A stretch of 64,000 bases of DNA from Bacteroidota bacterium (lineage in GTDB: Bacteria; Bacteroidota; Bacteroidia; Bacteroidales; NBLH01). The notes under the pieces were generated by a model. The model saw only the letters and a list, made by a program, of their open reading frames with translations. It made no database searches and had not been told where the DNA came from. The stretch spans positions 157,171 through 221,170 of the forward strand of contig JANYKN010000125.1 of the NCBI GenBank assembly GCA_025361565.1, given 5' to 3'. Below are positions 18,000-26,340 of this stretch, in pieces (within the stretch, counting starts at the first letter, position 1; each line of letters starts with the position of its first letter). The position numbers and the translations under genes were made by a program.

Positions 18000-18833
18000 A
18001 TGAAATACTTTACAGGCTTATTGCTGATACTAAGCTTGTTTAGTATCAGCAAAAAATCATTTGCACAGTCAGAATTTAACCAAATTGGAGGCAGGTCATT
18101 AGCTGTTTCAGGTTCTTCGGTGACTTACCAGGATGTTTGGTCGCAATACCACAATCAGGCAGGTTTGGCCTTTTTGAAAGGTATTAATGTTGGATTGGGT
18201 TTTCAGAACGCATTTTTGGTAAAGGAAATGAGCACCAAATCAATTGCCATGGCACTTCCTTTAAAATCGGGCGTTTTTGGATTAAATTATGCTTATTTTG
18301 GTTATCCCAAATTTAATGAAAATAAAATTGGACTTGCTTTTGCCAAATCTCTTGGAAAGAAAATAGCAGTTGGCCTTCAAATCGATTATCTTTTTACCCA
18401 TATTGATGGTGACTATGGCGATAAAGGAACAGCCATTGGTGAAATTGGCATTTTATCGGAGCCTATTGAAAACCTTCTTATTGGAGCTCAAGTATACAAC
18501 GTTTGGCGTTCAAAACTTTCTACAACAGATAATGAATACCTTCCAACTATTTTAAAAATTGGAGCTTCATACAGATTATACGAAATTGCATTATTAAGTA
18601 TGGAATTTGAAAAAGATTTGGATTTAGATCCAGTTTTTAAATCAGGGCTAGAATTTGAGTTGATTAAAAATTTCAATTTCAGAGCTGGTATAGCAACAAA
18701 TCCGACCGTTTTTTCATTTGGGCTCGGATATGCCTACCAATCATTCGACCTGAATATTGCATTCTCGAAACATCCTGTTCTTGGCTATTCTACTGGAATT
18801 TCAATCATTTATGTGTTTAAGGATCGATTATGA
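18000..18833 (+). CDS. PorV/PorQ-like outer-membrane beta-barrel protein
   Basis: 277 aa. Signal peptide to FAQS, then the family start GGRSLAVSGSSVTYQDVWSQ and HNQAGLAFL, as in PorV/PorQ and related FadL-like proteins of Bacteroidota. The rest is alternating beta strands ending in a strand with GISIIYVFKDRL. Such barrels in type IX secretion act as shuttles or attachment sites at the outer membrane, but many homologues have no known role. The stop overlaps the next start (ATGA at 18830-18833), so the two products are translationally coupled and likely work together. Confidence 0.75.
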   Translation: MKYFTGLLLILSLFSISKKSFAQSEFNQIGGRSLAVSGSSVTYQDVWSQYHNQAGLAFLKGINVGLGFQNAFLVKEMSTKSIAMALPLKSGVFGLNYAYFGYPKFNENKIGLAFAKSLGKKIAVGLQIDYLFTHIDGDYGDKGTAIGEIGILSEPIENLLIGAQVYNVWRSKLSTTDNEYLPTILKIGASYRLYEIALLSMEFEKDLDLDPVFKSGLEFELIKNFNFRAGIATNPTVFSFGLGYAYQSFDLNIAFSKHPVLGYSTGISIIYVFKDRL

Positions 18834-20926
18834 AAAATACCAGCTCCTTAAATGATTCTCTCTTTAAAATCGCAACCTGCTGTATTATCTTAATTGGTAT
18901 TTCAAATATCAAGCTATTTGCTCAAAACCCTGTAATTGAGCAAATAGTTGAAGAATTGGCCAGTAAATCGGACAATGATGATGAAGATTACTCCTCAGTT
19001 GTTGAAGATTTAACTTATTATTTATCAAATCCATTGAATTTAAATACCGCCAATGTTGAGGACCTTGAAAAGTTGATATTTTTAAATGAATTTCAAATTG
19101 AAAACCTCACCAATTACATTGCCACAAAAGGAAGCATGAAAACCATTTTTGAACTGCAATTAATTGAAGATTTTGATATTGGGACTATTCAAAAAATGCT
19201 ACCCTTTGTAAAAGTAATTGAAGTACAATCAGATGATAAGCTAAGACCAGAAAAAGTTATCAAATATGGAAACCAAAGGCTAATTGCCGAAACAAAATTC
19301 TTACTTCAAGATCAGAAAGGTTTTATTCCTGAAATAGATTCAGCCGGAAACAATAGCTTAATCAACAGATATCAAGGCGATAGAATGAAATATTTGATAA
19401 GGTATCGTTTCAGTTATAAAAATAAAATATTCGCTGGCATTACTGCCGAAAAAGATCCGGGCGAAGAATTGTCATTTACCAATAATCGCTACGGTTTTGA
19501 TTATTATTCTTTTCATTTTCAGATTAAAGATATGGGAATAATCAAAAATCTGGCAATCGGTGATTTTCAGGTTAAATTTGGACAAGGTTTGGTTATGTGG
19601 ACAGGATTTGGAATGGGCAAATCGTCAAGTGTTTTAAATATCAGAAAAAAAGGTCAAGGCTTGCACTTCTACAGTTCCACGGATGAAAATAATTTTATGC
19701 GGGGAATTGGCACAACTCTTAAATTCGGAAAATTTGATTACACCATCTTCTTTTCGAAAAAGAAAATTGATGCCAATTTAATTAGTGCCGATACCATAGA
19801 TAATCAAGAGGAACAAATATCAAGTTTGCAAAATACCGGCTACCATCGCACTTTAGCAGAATTAGCAGACCGGAATGCTATTGACGAAACAATATTTGGT
19901 TCTAAAATAGGCATTTCGCTAAAAAACTTTAAACTGGGAGCTAATTTTGTTGCCTATCAATTTAATGTTGATATGTTAAAGAGCGATAAACCCTATAAAT
20001 ATTACGATTTTACTGGAAAACAAAATTATAACACCAGCATAGATTATTATTACAATTACAAAAAAATAAGTTTATTTGGCGAAACCGCCATAGGTAAAAA
20101 TGGAGGAATTGCCACTCAAAATGGCTTTGTTTGCTTTATTGTTCCGCAACTGTCCTTTTCGCTACTTCACAGGTATTACCAGAAAGAATATCAGGCTTAT
20201 TATTCCAATTCATTTGCCGAAAACACCAAAATTAGCAACGAAAATGGTTTATATTATGGATTGGAATTTCATCCGGTAAGAAAATTGACCATTTTGGCAT
20301 ATGTTGACTCATACCAGTTTCCATGGCTAAAATACGGTGTTGATGCACCATCGCAAGGAAACGAATATTTTATACAAGCCAATTATGCTTTAAGCCGAAA
20401 TGTAGAAATGTATTTTAAATGGCGAAATGAAAGCAAATCAACTAACTTTTCGTCCGAAAATGCAAGCCTAAACTTACTTGAAAATGAAAAAAAAGAAAGC
20501 TACCGTTTTCATATTTCGTATCGGGTTTCGGATTTGATAAATCTACGAAGTAGGGTTGAAATTACGCATTATCAGCAAACAGATAACAATCAATATGGAT
20601 TTATGATTTTTCAGGATGTTAACTTTGATTTAACCAGCATTCCTGTATCTTTCTATTTTCGTTATGCAGTTTTCGACGCTACATATGATGCCCGAATCTA
20701 TGCCTATGAAAATGATTTGCTTTATAATTTTTCGGTCCCTGCATATTCAGGCAAAGGAAGCAGGTTTTATGCCATGTTTAAATATGGAGTTTCAGAAAGT
20801 TTTGAATTAAGATTGCGGTTTAGCCAATTTTTCTATTCTGGACAAGAAACCATTGGGACTGGATTGGACGAAATACAGGGTAATTTAAAATCGGAGATCA
20901 AACTGCAAATTGTAATGCGGTTATAA
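18830..20926 (+). CDS. Helix-hairpin-helix domain plus outer-membrane barrel
   Basis: 698 aa. Signal peptide to LFAQ. About residues 65-125 hold a ComEA-like helix-hairpin-helix region (LNLNTANVEDLEKLIFLNEFQIENL) and a second related half (FELQLIEDFDIGTIQKMLPFV). From about 140 to the end the protein is alternating amphipathic beta strands rich in aromatics, typical of a large outer-membrane barrel, ending in a strand KSEIKLQIVMRL. The gene overlaps the PorV-like gene by four bases. HhH modules bind DNA in ComEA, but the hairpin here has lost the glycine-rich GIG signature, so it may be only a structural plug. This architecture recurs in Bacteroidota without a known function. Confidence 0.75.
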   Translation: MKNTSSLNDSLFKIATCCIILIGISNIKLFAQNPVIEQIVEELASKSDNDDEDYSSVVEDLTYYLSNPLNLNTANVEDLEKLIFLNEFQIENLTNYIATKGSMKTIFELQLIEDFDIGTIQKMLPFVKVIEVQSDDKLRPEKVIKYGNQRLIAETKFLLQDQKGFIPEIDSAGNNSLINRYQGDRMKYLIRYRFSYKNKIFAGITAEKDPGEELSFTNNRYGFDYYSFHFQIKDMGIIKNLAIGDFQVKFGQGLVMWTGFGMGKSSSVLNIRKKGQGLHFYSSTDENNFMRGIGTTLKFGKFDYTIFFSKKKIDANLISADTIDNQEEQISSLQNTGYHRTLAELADRNAIDETIFGSKIGISLKNFKLGANFVAYQFNVDMLKSDKPYKYYDFTGKQNYNTSIDYYYNYKKISLFGETAIGKNGGIATQNGFVCFIVPQLSFSLLHRYYQKEYQAYYSNSFAENTKISNENGLYYGLEFHPVRKLTILAYVDSYQFPWLKYGVDAPSQGNEYFIQANYALSRNVEMYFKWRNESKSTNFSSENASLNLLENEKKESYRFHISYRVSDLINLRSRVEITHYQQTDNNQYGFMIFQDVNFDLTSIPVSFYFRYAVFDATYDARIYAYENDLLYNFSVPAYSGKGSRFYAMFKYGVSESFELRLRFSQFFYSGQETIGTGLDEIQGNLKSEIKLQIVMRL

Positions 20927-20984
20927 GAGACCAATAATTCCAGAGATTAGTACTCTGTCCAATTTAATTAAACAGGGAAATTCT

Positions 20985-21045
20985 CGCTTTGATAGGCAGC
21001 CTGCGAAACCGGTTCAAATGGTTGGCTATACAAAATGTTAGCAGT
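20985..21045. repeat. Cassette-associated imperfect palindrome R1
   Basis: Right arm GGTTGGCTATACAAAATGTT plus AGCAG matches the right arms at R2-R4; the left arm (TTTGATAGGCAGCC) is a degenerate complement. It lies just past the minus-strand VOC gene's stop. attC-like in position; see the findings. Confidence 0.55.
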
Positions 21046-21061
21046 AGACTTTCCAGGACTG

Positions 21062-21589
21062 TTATTTCGTTGTCTTACTGCCAAGCTTTTTCCCTAATTT
21101 TTCATATTCGATGTCGTTCGGTTCCCATAACTCAACTTTGTTGCCTTCAACGTCAATAATATGAACAAATTTACCATAGTCAAACGTTTCGATAGAGTCC
21201 ACAATGGTTACGCCATTCTTCTTCAACTCGGCAACAAGAGTTTCTATGTTTTCAACTCTATAATTTATCATAAAGTCTTTTGTCGAAGGTTCAAAGTATT
21301 TTGTTTTTTCAGCAAACGGACTCCATTGTGTAAATCCTTTTTTGGTAGAGTCTGCACCTTGATGCCATTCAAAAACTGTCCCATACTGGTTTGTATTTAA
21401 CCCAAGATTTGTTTTATACCAATCTCTCATTTTATTAGGGTCTTTACACTTAAAAAAGATACCGCCGATGCCTGTTACTTTTTTCATTTTTTGTTGGTCG
21501 TTAGATTGTTTTGTTATGATTGTCTTATATGCGAAACCAAAACCGAATGATGCCGCAAGTGCCAAAATTATTAATATTGCCTTTTTCAT
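21062..21589 (-). CDS. VOC (glyoxalase/dioxygenase-fold) family protein, exported or anchored
   Basis: 175 aa from the ATG at 21589; upstream codons lie in the R2 palindrome and are not native. An N-terminal hydrophobic segment (ILIILALAASFGFGFAY) precedes a single VOC domain: GIGGIFFKCKDPNKMRDWY, FEWHQG, NYRVENIETLVAELKKNG and GKFVHIIDVEGNKVELWEP with a likely metal-site Glu. VOC proteins bind divalent metals and act on small molecules; specificity cannot be told. A hydrophobic N-terminus is unusual, since most VOC proteins are cytoplasmic. It is first unit of the palindrome-bounded array. Confidence 0.82.
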   Translation of the reverse strand: MKKAILIILALAASFGFGFAYKTIITKQSNDQQKMKKVTGIGGIFFKCKDPNKMRDWYKTNLGLNTNQYGTVFEWHQGADSTKKGFTQWSPFAEKTKYFEPSTKDFMINYRVENIETLVAELKKNGVTIVDSIETFDYGKFVHIIDVEGNKVELWEPNDIEYEKLGKKLGSKTTK

Positions 21590-21642
21590 TATGTTTGAAA
21601 GTTTATTCTCAGTTGTGTAGACTTTTACATTTACCACTGACG

Positions 21643-21731
21643 GTAACTTGTAGCCGACGTTTACCCTTGTACCATGGTTTCGCAAGCGCGAAACCGCTAA
21701 AAGGGCAAATGGCCGGCTAAACAATGTTGTG
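21643..21731. repeat. Cassette-associated imperfect palindrome R2
   Basis: Long palindrome: left arm TTGTAGCCGACGTTTACCCT (from 21648), right arm AAAAGGGCAAATGGCCGGCT (from 21699) plus AAACAATGTT. In the centre is a perfect 8-bp hairpin GGTTTCGC/GCGAAACC (21676-21695). The outer boxes are GGTAAC (21642-21647) and GTTGTG. The higA stop codon lies inside the right arm. Confidence 0.7.
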
Positions 21732-22017
21732 GAGCGTTTTTCTTTATTTTTATTAGTATTTCCGCTTTATATTCTCTTTCCCATTCTATGTCATAATCAT
21801 CTTGTAATCCAAGCCAAAATTTTGCTGAATTTCCAAAATAGGAGCTAAATCTTAATGCTGTGTCCGCTGTAATCCTTCTTTTACCTTTAATTATTTGAGA
21901 AATTCGAGTCTGTGGTATCTCTATGTCCTTTGATAATTTATAAGCTGTAATCGCAAAAGGTTTTAAAAATTCCTCCAATAATATTTCTCCTGGGTGAATA
22001 TTTGCTAATTTTTCCAT
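21697..22017 (-). CDS. higA: HigA-type antitoxin (XRE family)
   Basis: 106 aa from the ATG at 22017. Starts MEKLANIHPGEILLEEFLKPF, the HigA/VapI signature, followed by a helix-turn-helix (YKLSKDIEIPQTRISQIIKGKRRI) and DTALRFSSYFGNSAKFWLGLQDDYD. It would bind and neutralise the toxin encoded just upstream and repress the operon. The last ten or so residues (QHCLAGHLPF) are encoded by palindrome R2, not by native family sequence, so the gene runs into the repeat, as cassette genes often do. It is 18 bases after higB. Confidence 0.93.
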   Translation of the reverse strand: MEKLANIHPGEILLEEFLKPFAITAYKLSKDIEIPQTRISQIIKGKRRITADTALRFSSYFGNSAKFWLGLQDDYDIEWEREYKAEILIKIKKNAPQHCLAGHLPF

Positions 22018-22035
22018 ACTGTTTTTCTCCAATTT

Positions 22036-22311
22036 TTAGTGATAATCCATAATTTCAACATCATGAGCATTATTTTCTTCCCACCTAAATACAATTCTCC
22101 ATTGATCGTTTATCCTGATGCTGTAAAAATCAGTTCCTTGCAACTTTTCAAGCCTGTTAGAAGGAGGAATTTTCAAGTCTAGCAAATTTTGGGCATTGTT
22201 AATCATTCTTAATTTTCTTCGTCCAACCTGTTGTACATCAATCGGCATATTTTTAACACGTTCTCCGTGCCAGATTTTCTCAGTATCCTTAGAACCAAAT
22301 GAAACGATCAT
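22036..22311 (-). CDS. higB: HigB-type toxin (RelE/ParE superfamily)
   Basis: 91 aa, standard length. Family landmarks: GSKDTEKIWHGER, the central QVGRRKLRMINNA, LEKLQGTDFYSIRINDQWRIVFRW and the terminal HDVEIMDYH with a catalytic-type His. HigB cleaves mRNA on the ribosome when free of HigA. Toxin first, antitoxin second is the normal order for this subtype. The frame is intact and the pair looks functional. Toxin-antitoxin pairs are frequent in integron cassette arrays, which fits the repeats on either side. Confidence 0.93.
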   Translation of the reverse strand: MIVSFGSKDTEKIWHGERVKNMPIDVQQVGRRKLRMINNAQNLLDLKIPPSNRLEKLQGTDFYSIRINDQWRIVFRWEENNAHDVEIMDYH

Positions 22312-22327
22312 GCTGATATATTAAAAT

Positions 22328-22433
22328 ACTAACGTCAAAGATAAGCAACAGGTTTCATAAAAGCAAATAGTACACGTATATTTATCAGAATGCACCACTA
22401 CGGCAAATGGACGGCTACAAAATGTTATGCAAC
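22328..22433. repeat. Cassette-associated imperfect palindrome R3
   Basis: Right arm GGCAAATGGACGGCTACAAA plus ATGTTATGCAAC (22402-22433) matches R1, R2 and R4. The left half has only CTAACG and a poor complement, so this copy is eroded. It lies between the higB start and the serine hydrolase stop. Confidence 0.5.
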
Positions 22434-22519
22434 TGTTTTTCATTTTTCTGAAAGTCATTGTGTTAAAAGGAAAATGTGTTTTCATAAATAGTCAAGCATG
22501 TTAAAAACTAGCTGCATTT

Positions 22520-24013
22520 CTAGTCTTTTAGCCTGCAAATTAATTGATTAATCAGCCGTTCTACGGGATGAGCTACATCAGAATAATTAGACAGTATCAC
22601 AACAATGTAGCCACTATCCATAAATATATCAAAATCTGAACTTACTCCAGTAAAGCCGCCATTATGGCCAATAACTTTTCCTTTTGACCCCATCCTTACA
22701 TCGAAACCATAACCATAATCCGATTTTGAATGATCTGTCCATAAAAGATCCTGAGATGCGCTTGAAACCAGTTTTCTATTAATTAAGGCAAGGGCAAAAT
22801 GATGTAGATCTCCAACAGTAGAAAAACCACCACCTGCAGGACCTCCTTTAATAACGAATTTATAGATGTTATTTTCCCATCCATATTTGTTATTGGAAGT
22901 AGGAGAATAACCAATCGCTAAATTCTCAACAGGTTGATCCATGTCGTAAGAATCGGAATTAACCATTGCAGTTGGTTTGTAAATGTTTTTTCGAATATAT
23001 TCAAAGTAGTCCATGCCTGTCGCTTTTTGAATAACTACTCCCAATAGCAACATGCCAGTATTGCTATAGCTAAAGTTTGTGCCAGGTTCAAAAGCAAGTG
23101 TGTCGCCATTAACTAATGTTTTAAAATCATCTACCATCCTAAATAATTCATGAGAGCTTTTCCAATAAGTACTATTAAAATAGTCTCCCAGTCCGCTGGT
23201 ATGTGAAAGAAGATGGCGAATGGTTACTTTATTTGTGATTTTTGTTGGCAGCCAGCTCTCATCAACATATTTACTGATTGGATCGTCAAGATTTATTATT
23301 CCTTTTTCAACAAGCTGCATAACTGCGATAGAGGTAAACATTTTATTCATTGATGCAATATTGAACTTAGTATCCAGATTATTTGCAATATGGAAGCTTT
23401 TAGAAGCTTCGCCGCAAGCTTTCTGATACAATACCTTTTCTCCTTTTGCAATTAAAATTGCCCCGGAGAATATATCTTTTTTACACAGTCTGTCAATTAT
23501 CTCGTTGGCTTTTTCTGCCAGCTCTGAATCAGAAATTATTGGTTTATTCAAATTTGAGGGCGTTTCGGCATATGAAAATCCGAACTCCTTGATTAAATAA
23601 TCTTTTTTATCAGCAAAAGTAAAAGGGAAGGAATACCATAAGTTGTATTTTTCGTCTTTAAAGATAACGACTGTTTTATCAGGTTGAGGTGAAGTAAAGC
23701 TTCTTATACTATAAAAACCTAATCCACCGGTTTGTTGATATAGAGATAAAAAGAAATCCTGATGATCCTTCATTGGGAAAATATTCTGAAAAAATGTGGT
23801 ATAATTATTTTCGATAAATTCCCTGACTTTACTTGAATCATTTTGATTTATCGTGTTGATAAAGTTTTGTAATACAACTCCCATTTTCCCTTTCGGGAAA
23901 TTAGTATCGTCGGTATACTCAGTTTTGCCAGTTTGCTGAGAGTAGCCAATTATTGGGGACAATAAAAGCATTATTAATAAACCGCTTGCTAATGATTTTT
24001 GTAATTTTCTCAT
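22520..24013 (-). CDS. Exported serine hydrolase, class C beta-lactamase/DD-peptidase fold
   Basis: 497 aa. Signal peptide to GYSQ. Residues about 40-160 form an unassigned N-terminal domain resembling an NTF2-like fold (VLQNFINTINQNDSSKVREF). From about 175 lies the serine hydrolase domain: ASMNKMFTS with the S-x-x-K nucleophile pair, SYSNTGMLL with the Y-x-N, and GHNGGFTGVSSDF as the H-x-G equivalent of KTG. Members hydrolyse esters, D-amino peptides or beta-lactams. Resistance cannot be claimed from sequence, since most such proteins are not beta-lactamases. It sits as a single-gene unit between R3 and R4. Confidence 0.9.
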   Translation of the reverse strand: MRKLQKSLASGLLIMLLLSPIIGYSQQTGKTEYTDDTNFPKGKMGVVLQNFINTINQNDSSKVREFIENNYTTFFQNIFPMKDHQDFFLSLYQQTGGLGFYSIRSFTSPQPDKTVVIFKDEKYNLWYSFPFTFADKKDYLIKEFGFSYAETPSNLNKPIISDSELAEKANEIIDRLCKKDIFSGAILIAKGEKVLYQKACGEASKSFHIANNLDTKFNIASMNKMFTSIAVMQLVEKGIINLDDPISKYVDESWLPTKITNKVTIRHLLSHTSGLGDYFNSTYWKSSHELFRMVDDFKTLVNGDTLAFEPGTNFSYSNTGMLLLGVVIQKATGMDYFEYIRKNIYKPTAMVNSDSYDMDQPVENLAIGYSPTSNNKYGWENNIYKFVIKGGPAGGGFSTVGDLHHFALALINRKLVSSASQDLLWTDHSKSDYGYGFDVRMGSKGKVIGHNGGFTGVSSDFDIFMDSGYIVVILSNYSDVAHPVERLINQLICRLKD

Positions 24014-24073
24014 GTGTTTTAATAATTATTTTATGTTCCTAACCTAAAGGACAAGACATTCTGTCGAATAGCT

Positions 24074-24171
24074 GGTAACGTAAATATGTAGCCGACGTTT
24101 GCCCTTTTACGGAGGTTTTGCTCCAGCTAAACCGTTAAAAGGGCAAATGGTCGGCTACACAATGTTAGCAA
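24074..24171. repeat. Cassette-associated imperfect palindrome R4 (best preserved)
   Basis: Left arm TGTAGCCGACGTTTGCCCTT plus TTACGG (24087-24112), right arm CCGTTAAAAGGGCAAATGGT plus CGGCTACA (24132-24159), outer boxes GGTAAC (24074-24079) and GTTAGC (24164-24169). About 98 bases overall, with an imperfect complement and a central spacer, like an integron attC in layout. Confidence 0.72.
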
Positions 24172-24327
24172 CTTGCTTATCAATTAGTTTATATTTATAA
24201 ACCGAATTATTTTTACTATTACAATTATTCATGTTTTGATATTGCTCGATTAATTCTTTATTGTATACAAATTGCTCAGTTTGATGTTATTTGTCCAAAA
24301 AATATTTCCAAAGAATTAATATTGGCT

Positions 24328-25335
24328 TTATCTACCTGATTTATGCTCAATTTTTGCTGGATCAACCTGGTTCATATTTTTAAGAGATGTTTTGGAAACA
24401 ACAATAGCATAATTCCACCATAAAGTTGTTGCGATATCAAGATCTTCATCAAGATAATATCTATCTTTCCCTTTCATTGAATAATCAGAATAGGTTTGCC
24501 CCATGCTATAAGGATCATAAACTTCATAAAAAGTTTTATTATCAACCACTTTATATCCTTTAACTACAATAAAATGACCCCACCCGGTGTCCGAAGTCGT
24601 ATAAAATTTATTAATATGATAATCATTGTTATAGGTATATGCAATATAATACATATCTAAACATAAGATAGCAATATTGCCTAAATCAATTTGTTCCCTG
24701 AGCCTTACTATTTGATCTAATGTGATAGTTTTGTTATATACCCCTTTATCATTAAGGTAATTAATAATATCACTTGTATACCACCAGCCACCAGATGGAC
24801 GATAAGTATTTCTGGCATCAACAGGATTTAAGGCAAATGATTGATTAAACCATTTTACAGCCATGGTTACAGCAGTTGGACCACAATTCACATCTGCATA
24901 AGTTCCTGAATTTAACTGGTCAAAATACCATTCATAATCTTTATTGTTACTCGCTGCAGCCTGAAGATTTAGGCCTAATCCCCAATCTAATTTATTTGAG
25001 GCTTTGATATCAACATTCACATTTGCCGTATCTTGTGAAACTCCATCACTTACGGTTAATACTATTTTAAATTTTTCATCTGTAATTAAGAATGGCATGC
25101 AGAATTTTGCAGTAGCACTATTTCCATTAGTTATGTTAATTTTATTTGAAGTAGATGACCAACTGTACGTTAAATTATCATTATCCGGATCATTTGAATT
25201 TTCTCCATGCAATTCGATGAAGTCGTTTTTAACTAAATAAAATGTAATAGCGTTTGGATTTAAGTTTAATTCTTCTTTTCTACATGAAAAAAGTAATATT
25301 AGTACAACCAAAAATAAAATATGATTTCTTTTCAT
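24328..25335 (-). CDS. C39-like cysteine peptidase lipoprotein
   Basis: 335 aa. Lipobox LLFSC (about residue 18). Residues about 40-115 resemble an Ig/PKD-type beta domain (ELHGENSNDPDNDNLTYSWS, IVLTVSDGVSQDTANVNV). From about 130 lies a Peptidase_C39_2-like domain: DVNCGPTAVTMAVKWF with the nucleophile Cys, GWGHFIVVKGYK with the catalytic His, and YEVYDPYSM with the Asp. Such enzymes cleave peptides or bacteriocin leaders; an outer-surface lipoprotein form could process or degrade extracellular peptides. It lies on the same strand as the three preceding cassette-like units, with R4 directly downstream. Confidence 0.82.
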   Translation of the reverse strand: MKRNHILFLVVLILLFSCRKEELNLNPNAITFYLVKNDFIELHGENSNDPDNDNLTYSWSSTSNKINITNGNSATAKFCMPFLITDEKFKIVLTVSDGVSQDTANVNVDIKASNKLDWGLGLNLQAAASNNKDYEWYFDQLNSGTYADVNCGPTAVTMAVKWFNQSFALNPVDARNTYRPSGGWWYTSDIINYLNDKGVYNKTITLDQIVRLREQIDLGNIAILCLDMYYIAYTYNNDYHINKFYTTSDTGWGHFIVVKGYKVVDNKTFYEVYDPYSMGQTYSDYSMKGKDRYYLDEDLDIATTLWWNYAIVVSKTSLKNMNQVDPAKIEHKSGR

Positions 25336-25363
25336 TTTATAATTTGTTTTAGATTCTGTGTTT

Positions 25364-25720
25364 TTAATAGTTGCCTAACATCTCTATATGCGAATATTCA
25401 AAGTGCAATTGCGTATATTTCCGCTTTGTCGGAAACCCGTATTTTGCTGTTCCATCCGTTTTCCAAGACTTAAAAGTAGCATTCTGTATCTTAATATCCA
25501 AAGGAATGTTTGTTTTTGTTGCTCCTGTTGTTAACCCTGCTGCCAATCGCAGTTTTCTTGGTGATGATGGTTGTTGGTTTTACCAGGCAGTTTTTTCGGG
25601 TTGTCCTAAATCGTAGCTATATACTGGAATTCCGTTTATTAATCGGTAAAAACGGATAATTGCCAATATCCATAAAATCAACTATCAAATCATTGTCGCT
25701 TAAATTTTTTGTCAAATCGC
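25364..25720 (-). pseudogene. Decayed gene remnant, family not recognised
   Basis: Reading minus strand, coding-like sequence continues across a frameshift and a stop: DLTKNLSDNDLIVDFMDIG, then RLINGIPVYSYDLGQPEKTA, a stop, then LRLAAGLTTGATKTNIP to the end at HIEMLGNY. The last uninterrupted piece (25364-25546) is about 60 codons with no ATG start. This looks like the C-terminal end of a lost protein. I do not recognise the family. Confidence 0.4.
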
Positions 25721-25751
25721 AAAATCATCACTAATTGTATCGACCTTCTCT

Positions 25752-25877
25752 ATCCGATAGGATATTTTCCCAATAAAAGTGTCGATGTTGCCAATCCGAT
25801 AGGCAATTTTCTCAATCGTATTGGCAATTTTGCCATCTGGAGTGGCATTGTTGTCGATCCAGATGGCAATGGGGGGT
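25752..25877. repeat. Six units of a degenerate 21-bp tandem repeat
   Basis: Units start at 25752, 25773, 25794, 25815, 25836 and 25857, each 21 bases. Shared core ATCCGATAGGCAATTTTC with variants. Read on the minus strand it encodes seven-residue units such as TPDGKIA, YRIGNID and TFIGKIS. It directly follows the stop of the pseudogene at 25878. Confidence 0.6.
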
Positions 25878-26340
25878 TTAAATTTTTTTCTTGGGCCTAC
25901 TTGGAAAGCGGAGCCCCAAATCGTTAGAAACATCTTTAGCACCCGGAACATTATTTTTTGCAACTTCTTTGGCCATGTTATAATAGGTCAATGATAGCTG
26001 AAGCGCTTCTATCCCTGCTTCGGTAGTGGTATCAAGAATATCCTGAAACAAAGGGCTTAATTCTGCCAATATACCGGTTAAATCCTTGAAAAGTTTGTAA
26101 TCTTTTTTCCATTCTTTGGTGTCGGTAAAGTTTGCCACAAATTGTGGAAATGTAGCCGAATAATCAATTGTTTTTTCAACAAAGGGAAGGGTTCTGTCAC
26201 CAAGTTTCATTCCACCTTTCCTGTCCTCTTCGGTTAAACTGATAAGAAACCCCATTTTTGAACGGATTGTTCAAATGCTTTTTTTATTTCAATTAAATCT
26301 GCAGCTGAAATTTCTGCCGAAACCAAATTTTTTACTGGCA
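25878..26340 (-). pseudogene. Conserved Bacteroidota hypothetical protein, frameshifted at the 5' end
   Basis: The main frame (25878-26255) gives MGFLISLTEEDRKGGMKLGD, VEKTIDYSATFPQFV, LTFYN-like LTYYNMAKEVAKNNVPGAK and a basic end RFPSRPKKKI. This matches a common uncharacterised Bacteroidota protein that normally begins with a KNLVSAEISAADL-type segment. That segment is present upstream but in another frame (PVKNLVSAEISAADLIEIKK, then AFEQSVQK), joined at a run of five A near 26255. The expected ATG is replaced by GTA. So the gene is broken at its start by one base and a lost start codon, unless the run is a sequencing error. Confidence 0.6.

Noticed and set aside
22520-24013. Reading the serine hydrolase as a resistance beta-lactamase
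   Set aside because: SxxK, YxN and HxG are shared by many esterases and peptidases; nothing specific to beta-lactamases is seen.
25752-25877. CRISPR array
   Set aside because: Units are contiguous 21-base repeats with no unique spacers and no cas genes nearby.
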